A DNA stretch of 64,000 nt from Roseiarcus sp963806935 (GTDB taxonomy: Bacteria; Pseudomonadota; Alphaproteobacteria; Rhizobiales; Beijerinckiaceae). The translations under genes and the position numbers were made by a program. The notes below the pieces were generated by a model. That model searched no databases. It was not told where the DNA came from and saw only the letters and a program-made list of their open reading frames with translations. Of the stretch, positions 46,273 to 55,654 are shown piece by piece; the first letter of the stretch is position 1, and each line of letters starts with the position of its first letter. The stretch lies in assembly GCA_963806935.1 (NCBI GenBank), contig CAWEAT010000024.1, positions 27,701 to 91,700 of the forward strand, written 5' to 3'.

Positions 46273-46374
46273 CTAGGACATGTCAGGCCACCACGGGGGC
46301 GGTAGTGTAGCAAAAAGTAACGCCAGTCCGATGCCGACAAGCGCCAAACCCAAGAAGATGTAATTCAGGTTCAA
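46273..46374 (-). CDS. 33-residue hydrophobic peptide upstream of the membrane-protein gene
   Basis: Not recognised. From TTG 46374 (CGGGAG about 8 bases upstream) the frame encodes MNLNYIFLGLALVGIGLALL and FATLPPPWWPDMS. It is one transmembrane helix followed by a short Pro/Trp-rich tail. Its stop codon is only 3 bases before the start of the next gene, so the two are translationally coupled. Such single-span peptides can be subunits, regulators or type I toxin-like peptides; nothing in the sequence decides between these. Confidence 0.5.
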   Translation of the reverse strand: MNLNYIFLGLALVGIGLALLFATLPPPWWPDMS

Positions 46375-46506
46375 AATTGCGCTCCCGCTTACGGGATCGT
46401 ACCCAAAACGAAGGTTCGGGCCAATCGCCCAAAAATAAGGGGAATTATATACTTAACTCCCTCGCCTGCCGTGCTACGTTTTGGCGTAGAAAGCGGGGAG
46501 TTAGCC

Positions 46507-47425
46507 GTGAGCAATTCAACCATTTACACCTTCCAACTGTTTGAGTTGTTCCCGGACCAAGAGACGGCGCGTGTCTACCTCGAAAGCAGACTTTGGCCGA
46601 ACGGCCCGCGTTGCCCGATTTGCGGATTGATCGAGCGGATCACGACGCGCGCCGGAGGCTTTTATCGCTGCAATCAGTGCAAAGAGGACTTCACTGTTCG
46701 GACCGGCACGATTTTTGAGCGGGAGCCACGTTCCGCTGCCAAGTGGGTTTATGCGATGTACCTGCTTGTGACGGCCCGCAAAGGCATTTCGTCTATGCAG
46801 CTTGCGAAGGAAATCGGGATCACGCAAAAGTCGGCGTGGTTCGTTCTGCATCGCCTTCGCGAGGCGTGCGGTTCGAAACTCGAAAAACTTCAGGGCATGG
46901 TTGAGATTGATGAAACCTATGTTGGCGGTAAGGAGACCAATAAGCACGAAGGCAAGAAACTGAATGCGGGGCGCGGAACTGTTGGAAAGACGCGCCGTTC
47001 TCGGGATGCGCGAACGCGGGGGGCGCACGATAGCGATGACACTCTACGGAGCCGACAAGCGGGCGATCCAACCAAAAATCCACGCGCACGTCGAAGCTGG
47101 ATCGACATTGTACACTGCCGAATATGGGGCATATGTCGGCGTCAAAGACGCTGGATATGACCACGAAACCGTCAACCACGGCGCGGGAGAATACGTTCGC
47201 GACGGAGTGACGACCAATGGTGTGGAGAGCGTCTTCGCAGTCCTGAAGCGCGGCCTGATCGGCGTCTATCATCACGCCAGCGCGAAGCATTTGGATCGCT
47301 ACGTTGACGAGTTTTCGTTCCGGCTGAACGAAGGCAACGTCAAGAACCATACATTGGCTCGGCTCGACAGCTTCGTGGACGGAACGGCTGGCAAGCGGCT
47401 CACATACAAGGCGCTCATTCAGTGA
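46507..47425 (+). pseudogene. IS1595-family transposase (ISXO2-like), frameshifted
   Basis: Transposase with an N-terminal zinc ribbon (CPICGLIERI and CNQCKEDFTVRTGT), a helix-turn-helix (AKEIGITQKSAWFVLHRLRE) and the DDE core beginning VEIDETYVGGKETNKH. At about 47000 one base is out of frame; the rest (MRERGGRTIAMTLYGADK, YTAEYGAYVGVKDAGYDHET, GVESVFAVLKRGLIGVYHH) reads to 47425. The GTG start at 46507 is preceded by GGGGAG. A possible left terminus begins near 46439. The right terminus is missing: 28 bases after the stop the sequence becomes an IS1182 fragment. Confidence 0.85.
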
Positions 47426-47453
47426 CGAAAACGCCGGAAAACGTGCCAAAGGC

Positions 47454-47914
47454 CCTTACGGCGATGGAGGAACGCGAGATCGACGCCTATATCGCGCCGG
47501 GGCGGGCCAAGCACGCCGGGGAAGGAGAAGGCGGCGGCGCCCGCGTCGCCGCCATGCGCGAAAAAATCAAGGCCGGCGGGCACTCCAGCCCCTACCGCTT
47601 AAGAAAGCAGCTGCCCGAGCCAGTGTTCGGACAGATCAAGCAGGCGCGCGGCTTCCGTCAGTTTCTCTTGCGCGGCGTCGAGAAGGTCGCCAACGAGTGG
47701 GGCCTCGTCTGCCTCGCCCACAATATCTTGAAGCTCGCCCAGGGGCGGACCACCGGCTGAGCTTCGCCACCTCGGAAACGGTGCAACGAACGATGGCCGC
47801 AAAGCTTCCACCCTTACATCAAACCGGATGCGCGAATTTGCTGCATCCGGCTCTCCGACTGGCTTGAGCGGTTCAAATCCCATCCCGCCGGGGATTAAGC
47901 AGACAGGCTCCTAG
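47454..47914 (+). mobile_element. 3' fragment of an IS1182-type element
   Basis: Near-identical (few mismatches) to 54929-55389, the right end of the complete element downstream. It contains the last 100 or so codons of the transposase (EEREIDAYIAPGRAKHAGEG onward) and the right inverted repeat CAGACAGGCTC followed by CTAG (47911-47914). The 5' three quarters are missing, replaced by the IS1595 remnant. It forms a 460-bp direct repeat with the intact copy, which could support recombination across about 7.5 kb. Confidence 0.9.
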
Positions 47915-48572
47915 GTCCCGGCTATCGCTGGGGCGGTTTTTGCTGCGGGCGCGTTTGTGGAGATTCGCCGAGAGAGCGCCGAGGGTCGTGCGCGTCAACG
48001 CAAGCAAAGTAACTTTCGTGCGCGCAATCAAAACGGGCTGCCGCCTCGCCCCAGCAGCCCGATGCGATCTTGCGTCTTTCTGCGCTGTTGCGGCCTTCAT
48101 CTAGGGTCAGGACTCATTGATCACAGCCAGAATATGACGGCTGCGGCGATGCAGATTGCGGAGAAGTAGGTATGGGCGCAACGGTCGTATCGGGTGTGGA
48201 TGCGTCGCCAGTCTTTGAGGCCCGAACATGTTTTCGATGTTATGGCGCTGTTTGTAGAGAACGGCGTCATGGGGTATCGCGGTTTTGCGATTGGCTTTGG
48301 AAGGAATGCAGGCGGTGATGCGGCGCTTGGCGAGGGCGGCGCGGAACCAGTCGGCGTCGTAGTCGGCCAGAAGTTGCTTGGCTTTCGGCATGGCGGACAG
48401 CATCAACGCGGCGCCCTTGTAGTCGCTCATCTGCCCCTCGCTTAAGAGCATGACGAGCGGACGTCCGTTACCGTCGCAGACTGCGTGCAGCTTGGAGTTC
48501 AAGCCACCTTTGGTGCGCCCGATACGTCGGGGAACAGGCCCTTTTTTAAAAGGCTGGCGGCGGTGCGATGCG

Positions 48573-49870
48573 GGACTGTCAGGAATTCTTGTGTGCGGGG
48601 CCATAGTGACGCCGATGGAGGGCGCATATGGCAATCAAGAAAGACACCCTGGACGGTTTGCTGGCGGGGCGTGACCCGCAGGCTGTTTTCGCCAAGGACG
48701 GGCTATTCGAGGAGCTGAAGAAAGCTTTGGCGGAACGCGTTCTGAACGCGGAGATCGACGACCATCTGGACGGCGAGGCGGCTGCGGGGAAGCGCAACAG
48801 CCGCAACGGCTATTCGAAGAAGACGGTGCTGACCGAGACCTCGAAGCTCGATCTGCGCATTCCTCGCGATCGGGAGGGGACGTTCGATCCGAAGCTGATT
48901 GCGCGCTATCAGCGCCGGTTTCCGGGTTTCGACGAGAAGATCGTATCGATGTACGCGCGCGGCATGACCGTTCGCGAGATCCAGGGCCATCTTCTGGAGC
49001 TTTATGGCCTTGAGGTCTCGCCCGATCTCATTTCGACGGTGACGGACGCCGTTCTGGAGACGGTGGCCGAATGGCAGAACCGGCCGCTCGAGCCGATGTA
49101 TCCGCTAGTTTTCTTCGACGCGCTGCGGGTCAAAATCCGCGACGAGGGGCTCGTTCGCAACAAGGCCGTCTATGTCGCGCTCGGCGTCACGCCGGAAGGA
49201 ACCAAGGACATCCTGGGCCTTTGGATTGAGACCTCGGAAGGCGCCAAATTCTGGTTGCGCGTCATGACCGAACTCAAGAACCGGGGCGTCGAGGACATTC
49301 TGATCGCTGTCGTCGATGGCCTGAGGGGATTTCCCGAGGCGATCGCCGCCGTGTTTCCACCGACGATCGTGCAGACCTGCATCGTCCATCTCATCCGCAA
49401 TTCCATGGATTTCGCCTCATGGAAAGACCGCAAGCCGATCGCCGCCGAACTCAAAGCGATCTACCGGGCGACCGACGCGGACGTGGCCCGCAGGGCGCTG
49501 GAGGATTTCGACGCCGGCGTCTGGGGCCGCAAATATCCGTCGATCGCGCAGAGCTGGCGGCGAAACTGGGAGCATGTCATCCCGTTCTTCGCCTTTCCCG
49601 TCGCTGTGCGGCGCATCATTTACACCACGAACGCCATCGAATCCTTGAACGCCAAGCTCCGGCGCGCCGTGCGAACGAGAGGTCATTTTCCAACCGATGA
49701 GGCGGCGATCAAATTGCTGTATCTCGTCTTGCGCCAGGTCGCGCAGACATGGAAAATGCCGCCACGCGAATGGTGCGAGGCCAAGACCCAATTCGCTATC
49801 ATCTTCGACGACAGGTTCGTCAAAGCGTGATGGGTAAACCGGCCCCGCACAAAGATTCCTGACACTCCCT
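48573..49870 (+). mobile_element. Complete IS256-family element with 8-bp target duplication
   Basis: Ends are imperfect inverted repeats: GGACTGTCAGGAATTCTTGT at the left, and reading inward from the right AGGGAGTGTCAGGAATCTTT. The element is flanked by the direct repeat GCGATGCG (48565-48572 and 49871-49878), the 8-bp duplication typical of the family. It contains one intact transposase gene, so it is potentially active and is the youngest insertion visible. Confidence 0.92.
48628..49830 (+). CDS. IS256-family transposase
   Basis: A complete DDE transposase of 400 residues. DPKLIARYQRRFPGFDEKIV and MYARGMTVREIQGHLLELYG form the N-terminal DNA-binding part. LVFFDALRVKIRDEGLVRNK holds the first catalytic Asp, VVDGLRGFPEAIAAVFP the second (DGLxGF), and the mutator-type signature IVHLIRNSMDF and YTTNAIESLNAKLRR with the catalytic Glu follows. 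Length is normal. It is one of only two apparently intact transposase genes in the window. Confidence 0.95.
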   Translation: MAIKKDTLDGLLAGRDPQAVFAKDGLFEELKKALAERVLNAEIDDHLDGEAAAGKRNSRNGYSKKTVLTETSKLDLRIPRDREGTFDPKLIARYQRRFPGFDEKIVSMYARGMTVREIQGHLLELYGLEVSPDLISTVTDAVLETVAEWQNRPLEPMYPLVFFDALRVKIRDEGLVRNKAVYVALGVTPEGTKDILGLWIETSEGAKFWLRVMTELKNRGVEDILIAVVDGLRGFPEAIAAVFPPTIVQTCIVHLIRNSMDFASWKDRKPIAAELKAIYRATDADVARRALEDFDAGVWGRKYPSIAQSWRRNWEHVIPFFAFPVAVRRIIYTTNAIESLNAKLRRAVRTRGHFPTDEAAIKLLYLVLRQVAQTWKMPPREWCEAKTQFAIIFDDRFVKA

Positions 49871-50468
49871 GCGATGCGCCTTTAGATGCGTGGCGTCGAT
49901 CATGATCCGCTCGGGATTGCGGCCCCTGTGCGCCAACGCTGCGAAAATCTTGTTGAACACCCCCAGACGGCTCCAACGAACAAACCGATTGTAGATCGTC
50001 TTGTGCGGACCATACTCAGGCGGGCGTCGCGCCAACGAAGCCCATTCTTGATCACAAAAACAATCGCGCTCACGATCCGACGGTCGTCCACTCGCGCGAC
50101 GCCATGCGACAGCGGAAAATACCGCTCAATCCGACGCATCTGAGCCTGAGACAACAAGAACAAATCAGTCATAGGCAAGCCTCCCAGCCTCGCCTATGAA
50201 TCAGCCAATCCACCCCCGCGCAAGAATTTTAATAGGTCCTAGAGTCTGGGGCTTCAAAAGGCATTCAAGAGCGCCAAACACGTCGGCGGCGCCACGACCC
50301 CCGCCCGCCTCCGCTCTTCAAAAAGGCAACCCCGTCCGGCTGAAGCACAGACCGAGCGGAGTCGCCCGCAGCGCGAGAAGGGAATTCCGCGCCGGCTGGG
50401 ATATTTTGCGCGCGTCGGTCCAGCTTCGCGCTGTCCGCCCGCGACGAGGAGTTAGCGGGCGAAACCCC

Positions 50469-51011
50469 TCAGTTCTCTCGCCTACGGCGCGGCCCTACTG
50501 CGGCGGCCATGCTGAGCACTGCGCCGGCGAGCGAGGTGCCGATCGCCATGATGATGATCTGGTCGGGCGTCACGACGCCGCCTCCTCCTTCGGAGCCGGC
50601 CATGCAATGATCCCGGCGACGTCCTTCGGCGGCCGCCGGCGCCGAATTGTGTCCTTCAACTCGGATTCGACCCGCTTCTCTATCCGCTTCCGCAACCGCC
50701 GCTGCATATGCGCGCTCGCCCATCGCACGGGCGCGTTCATTCAGCCCCTGAAAGCGCGGGTCGACCGCTTGCTGTTCGGCGCGCTTGGCCTCGAGCTTGC
50801 CGAACGTCATTTGAGCCGCGGCCACGTCGGCCGGCAGAGCCGCGACGTCGCCCGGATCGAAATCGTCGGGGCTCCGCGCATTGGCCAACAAATACCAGTG
50901 GAACACGTCCTTGTCGTCGTCGGCGAAACTCTGAAGTCCGGCCGCAAAGAACCGCGCGCTTCCGTCGTCACGATTGAGACGGAACATTTTTGGGATAAAG
51001 TACGTTGCCAT
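50469..51011 (-). CDS. Phage-type protein downstream of terminase (possible end-frame ambiguity)
   Basis: Not recognised by name. From ATG 51011 (GAAGGGA upstream) the 180-codon frame starts MATYFIPKMFRLNRDDGSAR and FADDDKDVFHWYLLANARSP. Its last 34 codons (MTPDQIIIMAIGTSLAGAVL...) look like a separate one-helix, holin-like peptide, with a GTG start at 50573 and GGAGGAGG just before it. In an overlapping frame (50570-50707) the sequence MQRRLRKRIEKRVESELKDT ending AGIIAWPAPKEEAAS also looks coding. So this may be two or three small genes with overlapping ends instead of one. All belong to the same minus-strand phage cassette. Confidence 0.45.
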   Translation of the reverse strand: MATYFIPKMFRLNRDDGSARFFAAGLQSFADDDKDVFHWYLLANARSPDDFDPGDVAALPADVAAAQMTFGKLEAKRAEQQAVDPRFQGLNERARAMGERAYAAAVAEADREAGRIRVEGHNSAPAAAEGRRRDHCMAGSEGGGGVVTPDQIIIMAIGTSLAGAVLSMAAAVGPRRRREN

Positions 51012-51025
51012 ATCGTGGTGTCCCT

Positions 51026-51208
51026 TCACTTGTGGCATGAGAACGCTTCGAGCGCCGCTCGGGCAGCGAGTTGATTTTCAATCAGCTTCGCCATCGAGAT
51101 TGAGCTTCGCGGAGCCGGCAGACGAGCCGAAGCGCCGCGCGACACGTCGCCCGTGTTCGTTTGGATCGCGCCAGTCTCGACGTGCTCCCCACTGATCAGA
51201 AAACGCAC
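51026..51208 (-). CDS. Small phage-cassette protein
   Basis: Not recognised. A 60-residue frame from GTG 51208 (MRFLISGEHVETGAIQTNTG, SSISMAKLIENQLAARAALE) overlaps the terminase stop by 13 bases and ends 14 bases before the next gene. The compact, overlapping arrangement is typical of phage head-packaging operons. No family or motif beyond a C-terminal helix is seen. Confidence 0.45.
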   Translation of the reverse strand: MRFLISGEHVETGAIQTNTGDVSRGASARLPAPRSSISMAKLIENQLAARAALEAFSCHK

Positions 51209-52308
51209 AATTCTTGATCAATGCGTTCCGCGACGTAGGCTTGGCCCGCGAATTTCGCGACCAAAGTCTCGACCGCTGGCTCGCCCTCTCTTTTGTTATT
51301 CATGTGAAGTACGTTGCCCATGGAAATCTCTTGTATAAGAGCGGGATCGTACTTAACGACGACGCAAACGAGACCGGCCCATTTGGAAATATGACTGGAG
51401 CCGGGCCCGAACGCGGCGATCATCGTCCGAACAACATCATCGCCGAGACTTGCCTCAACCATCGCCTCCGCAACGGACTTCGAAAGATCATCGTGCAGAC
51501 CGCTCGGATGATCAATCTTCTCTCGGCCCCTTGCTGTCGTTTTACGCTCAAGTTGGGCGAACTGAGTGATTAGGTGCTTATGGTCGAGCAAACGGGCTCT
51601 GCCGCTCGAAAATAAGGGCAAGGCGTCGGCGTAAACCGCGCTCCGGTTGCGCTCGGAATGGACGAATTCAATCCCCTGTCGGCTGAAGGCGTCGACGATC
51701 CACGAGGCGCCATATTTGTCGCCCACTACCTTCGAAAGCCCATAGCTCCGCAGGGTCGCGGCTATTTCACCGATCGCGTGTGTTTGATTAAATGGGGCGG
51801 CAATTCGACCAAGCAATCGAGAAGAATTTCCTCGCCCTCGGCGTGGGAAATCGCAAGTGAAAAGCTGTCGCTGACGCCGCCCGAAGGATCGCAAAAAGCC
51901 GAATACAGACTGCCCCGAACAGGCGGTCGAACGATCACGCCGACCGCACTCTCGATCAAGTCCCTGGACAGGTAGTTCGCGATGTCGTCGCGCCACTCGC
52001 CGAGCCATTCCGCCCGCGCGGTTGCCGGATCACGCGCCATAGCGTCGTCAACAATCCACTGCGGGATCGTCGAATTGAAAACCCGGCTCGGCCCGCGAAC
52101 AACGAGCACGTCATCGTCGGGCTTCCATTTGTCGTAGAGAAGCCCGCCGCACCTGTAGGGCGACGAAGCGCCGACCAGCATAGATCTGGGAATTGTCGCC
52201 ATGCCGGGCAGAAGAGCAATATATGTCTCGTTATCCGGCGATGCGCTGTCTCGTCGACGTCGAAAAGTCCCGCCTGCCCAAGCATCGATTCGCCTCCCGA
52301 TCCACCCC
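51196..52308 (-). pseudogene. Phage terminase large subunit, 5'-truncated and frameshifted
   Basis: DNA-packaging motor remnant. The visible part starts next to the IS701 element and reads DSASPDNETYIALLPGMATI, PRSMLVGASSPYRCGGLLYD, RAEWLGEWRDDIANYLSRDL and YSAFCDPSGGVSDSFSLAIS with the nuclease Asp. At about 51797 (in CCGCCCC) the frame changes; the nuclease domain continues TLRSYGLSKVVGDKYGASWI, HSERNRSAVYADALPLFSSG and HPSGLHDDLSKSVAEAMVEA (acidic cluster) to 51196. The Walker ATPase half is absent, so the insertions were accompanied by loss of the N-terminal part. Confidence 0.8.
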
Positions 52309-52312
52309 CTAG

Positions 52313-53828
52313 TTCTACTGTGTCACGATGATCCCGGATAGGGTCGTCGTGATTGCAAAGCTTGGCAACATGGGCAGCGCATGAGGGTGCGGGCGAGCGC
52401 GATCGTGAGTTGTCTTCGGATCGTGGCGATCGAATTTTCGACATGTCGTTCGGGTCGGATTGGCGGCGCCTCTGGGTTTGGGACGCAAGGATAGGCGAGA
52501 CATTTGGCGCTGCCGGGGGCCTGAGGGGGGAATCGCCGCTCGTTCGCGGATGAGAAAACCGTAGGCGGCGATGCAGAGGACGGCGTGGTGATGGAATCCG
52601 CGCCAGCTTCGACCTTCGAAATGGGCGAGGCCGAGTTCGCTTTTGAGTTCCTCGTAGTCGCGCTCGATGCGCCAGCGCAATTTGGCCGTGTCGACGAGAA
52701 CGTCGATGGGCGTGTCTTCGGGCAGGGTCGAAAGCCAGTATTTCGTCGGCTCTTTTTCGCCCTCGGGCCATTCGATGAGAAGCCATTCCAGCGGATGAGG
52801 CGTTGAAAACTTCCAGTCCCGCGAAGCCGGCCGGATCCGCACGGCGGCGAAGCGCGAAGACAAGATTTCGTTAGAGCCCTCCCGCCATGGAACGATGCGC
52901 CAAGCCTCCTCGGGAAGCCCCCGCGCCAGCGTCTTGGCGGAAACAGGGACATGCCCGCCGTCGCGGCGCATGCGCGATGGCGGGCGGCCTCGTCCGCTCC
53001 AGGGTTTGGGCGGCAGCGGTTCGACGCCAGGGGGCCAGACGCTGAGCGTCGATTGCACGCCAACCACATAGGTCAAACCGCTGGCTGTTACGGCGGAGCG
53101 GAACGCGCCGTCGGCGCCATAACCGGCATCAGTCAGCAAGACGCCCGGAGCGACGCCCGCTGCGAGGGCGGCCCTGATCTGAGCGAGGGCGATCTCTGGT
53201 TTGGTCCGGAATGTCACGTCGTCCGGGACACGAGCCTCCTTGCGCCGGGCTTCGTCCACAGCCCAATCTTCCGGCAGATAAAGCTGATAGGCAATCGGCA
53301 GGCTCGCCGCATGATTGGCGATCGAAAGCGTCACCGCGATCTGACAATTGTCGATCTTGCCGAGCCGCCCGCAATATTGCCGGGCGACGCCCACTGAATG
53401 AACGCCTTTCTTGGTGAAGGCTGTGTCGTCGACAATCCAGGCCTCGATCTTCCCTTGCGCCTCGATCGCCGGCAGGACCAGTTCGCGCGCCTTGGCCAGA
53501 ACCGCCTCGTCCGACCAAGCCGCCTGACCGACCAGATGCAGAAGCGATTGATGCTTGGCCGAAACCCGAGCCGGCGCAATGATCGCGGCCATCGGCTCGA
53601 CGCTCTTGCGTTCGCCGGGCATCAACAGGCCAATGCAATAATCCTTGAGAGGTCCCGCCCGATCCTCGCGGCCCAAAACTGTCGCCAAGGCTTCAACATA
53701 TTCAGAAAAACGCGCTTCACTCGATTGCGTCCAAAGCCCCATCTTGCCCGCCATTCGCCGTCCAGCCGAATCGGCAGGTTACCAAATCCAAAGGCGCAGC
53801 AAATCTGCGGAAATGTGACTCAGTAGAA
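52313..53828 (-). mobile_element. IS701-family element in a CTAG target
   Basis: Inverted ends TTCTACTGTGTCAC (52313) and, in reverse, TTCTACTGAGTCAC (53828), 13 of 14 matching, lie between CTAG tetranucleotides at 52309-52312 and 53829-53832. CTAG is the usual target duplication of IS701-like elements. It is directly followed by an IS1182 element that shares the middle CTAG. Inserted in phage terminase DNA. Confidence 0.85.
52323..53754 (-). pseudogene. IS701-family transposase, C-terminal frameshift
   Basis: DDE transposase. The main frame from about 53754 has FSEYVEALATVLGREDRAGP, WIVDDTAFTKKGVHSVGVAR with the first catalytic Asp, GVLLTDAGYGADGAFR with the second, and LRWRIERDYEELKSELGLAH with the YREK-like Glu region. 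At about 52530 an insertion in a run of six C moves the frame. The native end PEAPPIRPERHVENSIATIR and LARTLMRCPCC reads in the other frame to about 52323. Only the tail is altered, so residual activity cannot be excluded. Confidence 0.85.
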
Positions 53829-53832
53829 CTAG

Positions 53833-55385
53833 GAGCCTGTCTGAGATAATAGCGGATTGTGGTGGCGGCGTTTGCTCGAATCGGATTCTGTTTGCTTATG
53901 AGCAAGACCTTCCGGCCCTGGACGATCGATCAGCCGCTGTTGTTGCCGGCGAGCGTTCAGGACTTTGTCGGCGAGGACCATCTGGCTCGCTTCATTTTGG
54001 CGCTTGTGCTCGAGCCTCTCGACCTTGGTGAGATCGAAGCCGCGTATGCGAGCGAGCGCGGGCAGCCGCCGTTTGACCCGGCGATGATGACGGCGCTGTT
54101 GCTGTACGGCTATTGCAACGGCGTCTACTCGTCGCGCCGGATCGCCAAGGCGGCGCGCGAACGGGTCGACTTCCTGAGCATTGTCGGGCTCGATCCGCCG
54201 GATTTTCGCACCGTCTCCGACTTCCGCAAGCGGCACTTGAAGGCGCTTGCGGGACTGTTCGGGCAGGTTCTCAAGCTGTGCGAACAGGCGGGACTTGTGA
54301 AGCTCGGCCATGTCGCGCTCGACGGGACGAAGATCAAGGCGAACGCCTCCAAGCACAAGGCGATGAGCTCCGAGCGCATGGAGAAGCGTGCGGCGGAGCT
54401 CGAGGCCGAGGTCGAGCGGTGGCTGAGCGCAGCCGAGGCTGCGGACGCCGAGGAAGACAGAGCCTTCGGCCGCGACAAGAGCGGCGAGGAGCTGCCCAAA
54501 TGGGTCGCCGACAAGAAGAAGCGCGCCGAGAAGATCCGGGCGGCGAAGGCCGAATTGGAGGCCGAGGCGAAAGCGGCCGCGGCGGCCAAGGCCAAAGCGC
54601 AGGCCGAGGCCGAGGAGCGGCGACAAGCCGAGGGCCGCAAGAAACCGGGCAGGCCCGCCGCCCCGCCATCCGAAGAGCCTGACCCCAAAGCGCAGAAGAA
54701 CTTCACCGATCCCGAAAGCCGCATCATGAAAACCAAGGACGGCTTCATCCAGGGCTACAATGCGCAGGCGGCGGTCGACGCGACGGCGCAGGTGATCGTC
54801 GCCCACGGCCTCGACGCGAAGCAGAGCGATCAACATCAATTGGCGCCGATGGCCGACGCCATCGAAGCCAATCTGGGCAAGAAGCCGACGCAACTGTCGG
54901 CGGACGCGGGCTATTGCTGCGACGCCAACCTTACGGCGATGGAGGAACGCGAGATCGACGCCTATATCGCGCCGGGGCGGGCCAAGCACGCCGGGGAAGG
55001 AGAAGGCGGCGGCGCCCGCGTCGCCGCCATGCGCGAAAGAATCAAGGCCGGCGGGCACTCCAGCCCCTACCGCTTAAGAAAGCAGCTGCCCGAGCCAGTG
55101 TTCGGACAGATCAAGCAGGCGCGCGGCTTCCGTCAGTTTCTCTTGCGCGGCGTCGAGAAGGTCGCCAACGAGTGGGGCCTCGTCTGCCTCGCCCACAATA
55201 TCTTGAAGCTCGCCCAGGGGCGGACCACCGGCTGAGCTTCGCCACCTCGGAAACGGTGCAACGAACGATGGCCGCAAAGCTTCCACCCTTACATCAAACC
55301 GGATGCGCGAATTTGCTGCATCCGGCTCTCCGACTGGCTTGAGCGGTTCAAATCCCATCCCGCCGAGGATTAAGCAGACAGGCTC
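53833..55385 (+). mobile_element. Complete IS1182-type element sharing a CTAG site with IS701
   Basis: Perfect 11-bp terminal inverted repeats GAGCCTGTCTG/CAGACAGGCTC lie between CTAG at 53829-53832 and 55386-55389. The transposase gene is intact. The same right end occurs at 47454-47914, so at least two copies existed here. The head-to-tail junction with IS701 at one CTAG suggests that the duplicated site of one element served as target for the other. Confidence 0.88.
53898..55235 (+). CDS. IS1182-family transposase
   Basis: An intact DDE transposase of 445 residues starting MSKTFRPWTIDQPLLLPASV. It has LLYGYCNGVYSSRRIAKAAR, FRTVSDFRKRHLKALAGLFG, the catalytic GHVALDGTKIKANASKHKAM, a long charged coiled coil (about 160-250, Ala/Glu/Lys-rich) and FIQGYNAQAAVDATAQVIVA before the C-terminal SADAGYCCDANL and RGFRQFLLRGVEKVANEWGL. 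The frame is open upstream to 53859, but ATG 53898 is the family start. Only the C-terminal part is duplicated at 47454. Confidence 0.93.
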   Translation: MSKTFRPWTIDQPLLLPASVQDFVGEDHLARFILALVLEPLDLGEIEAAYASERGQPPFDPAMMTALLLYGYCNGVYSSRRIAKAARERVDFLSIVGLDPPDFRTVSDFRKRHLKALAGLFGQVLKLCEQAGLVKLGHVALDGTKIKANASKHKAMSSERMEKRAAELEAEVERWLSAAEAADAEEDRAFGRDKSGEELPKWVADKKKRAEKIRAAKAELEAEAKAAAAAKAKAQAEAEERRQAEGRKKPGRPAAPPSEEPDPKAQKNFTDPESRIMKTKDGFIQGYNAQAAVDATAQVIVAHGLDAKQSDQHQLAPMADAIEANLGKKPTQLSADAGYCCDANLTAMEEREIDAYIAPGRAKHAGEGEGGGARVAAMRERIKAGGHSSPYRLRKQLPEPVFGQIKQARGFRQFLLRGVEKVANEWGLVCLAHNILKLAQGRTTG

Positions 55386-55421
55386 CTAGGGAATCAGAAA
55401 ATGCCGGAAGACGCGAGGTTC

Positions 55422-55654
55422 TCAGAAGTATCCAATTTCTTTCAGCGTCGCGCCGTCGAAATGCATCGAAAAGATCGTTTTCGGGCGCTCGATCGCCTCG
55501 AGCCGCCGGCGTTGCACGTTCGTCTTGCTCGCCGCATTGTCGCGCGCCATCTGCTCGCGCTCGTCAGGCGGGAGCCTCGCCACGGCGTCGGCCGTGCCCG
55601 CAATATGATCGCCTCCATCCAGCGCGGCAATGGCTTTTCAGCTTGCGGCGTCAT
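55422..55654 (-). pseudogene. Small phage-cassette protein, frameshifted
   Basis: Not recognised; possibly a small terminase-type or DNA-binding protein. ATG 55654 has GAGGAGGGG upstream. MTPQAEK is followed by a one-base slip in an A4 run at about 55632, after which AIAALDGGDHIAGTADAVAR, LPPDEREQMARDNAASKTNV and FSMHFDGATLKEIGYF runs to TGA 55424. Repaired length is about 77 residues. The LKEIG end looks like part of a helix-turn-helix. It is the gene just before the IS pair that interrupts the terminase. Confidence 0.5.

Larger units (their letters stand above)
48121..50172 (-). pseudogene. IS5-family transposase, interrupted and frameshifted
   Basis: The N-terminal half starts at ATG 50172 (MTDLFLLSQAQMRRIERYFP, VFVIKNGLRWRDA). 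It needs one base in a CCC run at about 50030 to continue PPEYGPHKTIYNRFVRW and RIMIDATHLKAHR with the first catalytic Asp. The IS256 insertion follows. The C-terminal half resumes TAASLLKKG, RRIGRTKGGLNSKLHAVCDG and KQRHNIENMFG, then a 2-base loss at about 48213 precedes LKDWRRIHTRYDRCAHTYFS, stop at 48121. Two residues normally present in LLADRGYDADWF are also missing. Inactive by insertion. Confidence 0.85.
48107..50240 (-). mobile_element. IS5-family element (IS427-like) split by IS256
   Basis: The transposase is on the minus strand. The two halves are joined exactly when the IS256 element and one target duplicate are removed. Outer ends are approximate: GGACTCATTGATCACA near 48110 and, in reverse, GGACCTATTAAAATT near 50240 look like imperfect terminal repeats. 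This is a nested insertion, so the IS5 element arrived first. Confidence 0.75.

Noticed and set aside
47873..48100. 75-codon minus-strand frame between IS1182 and IS5 fragments
   Set aside because: It runs through the IS1182 terminal repeat and shows no family; likely chance.
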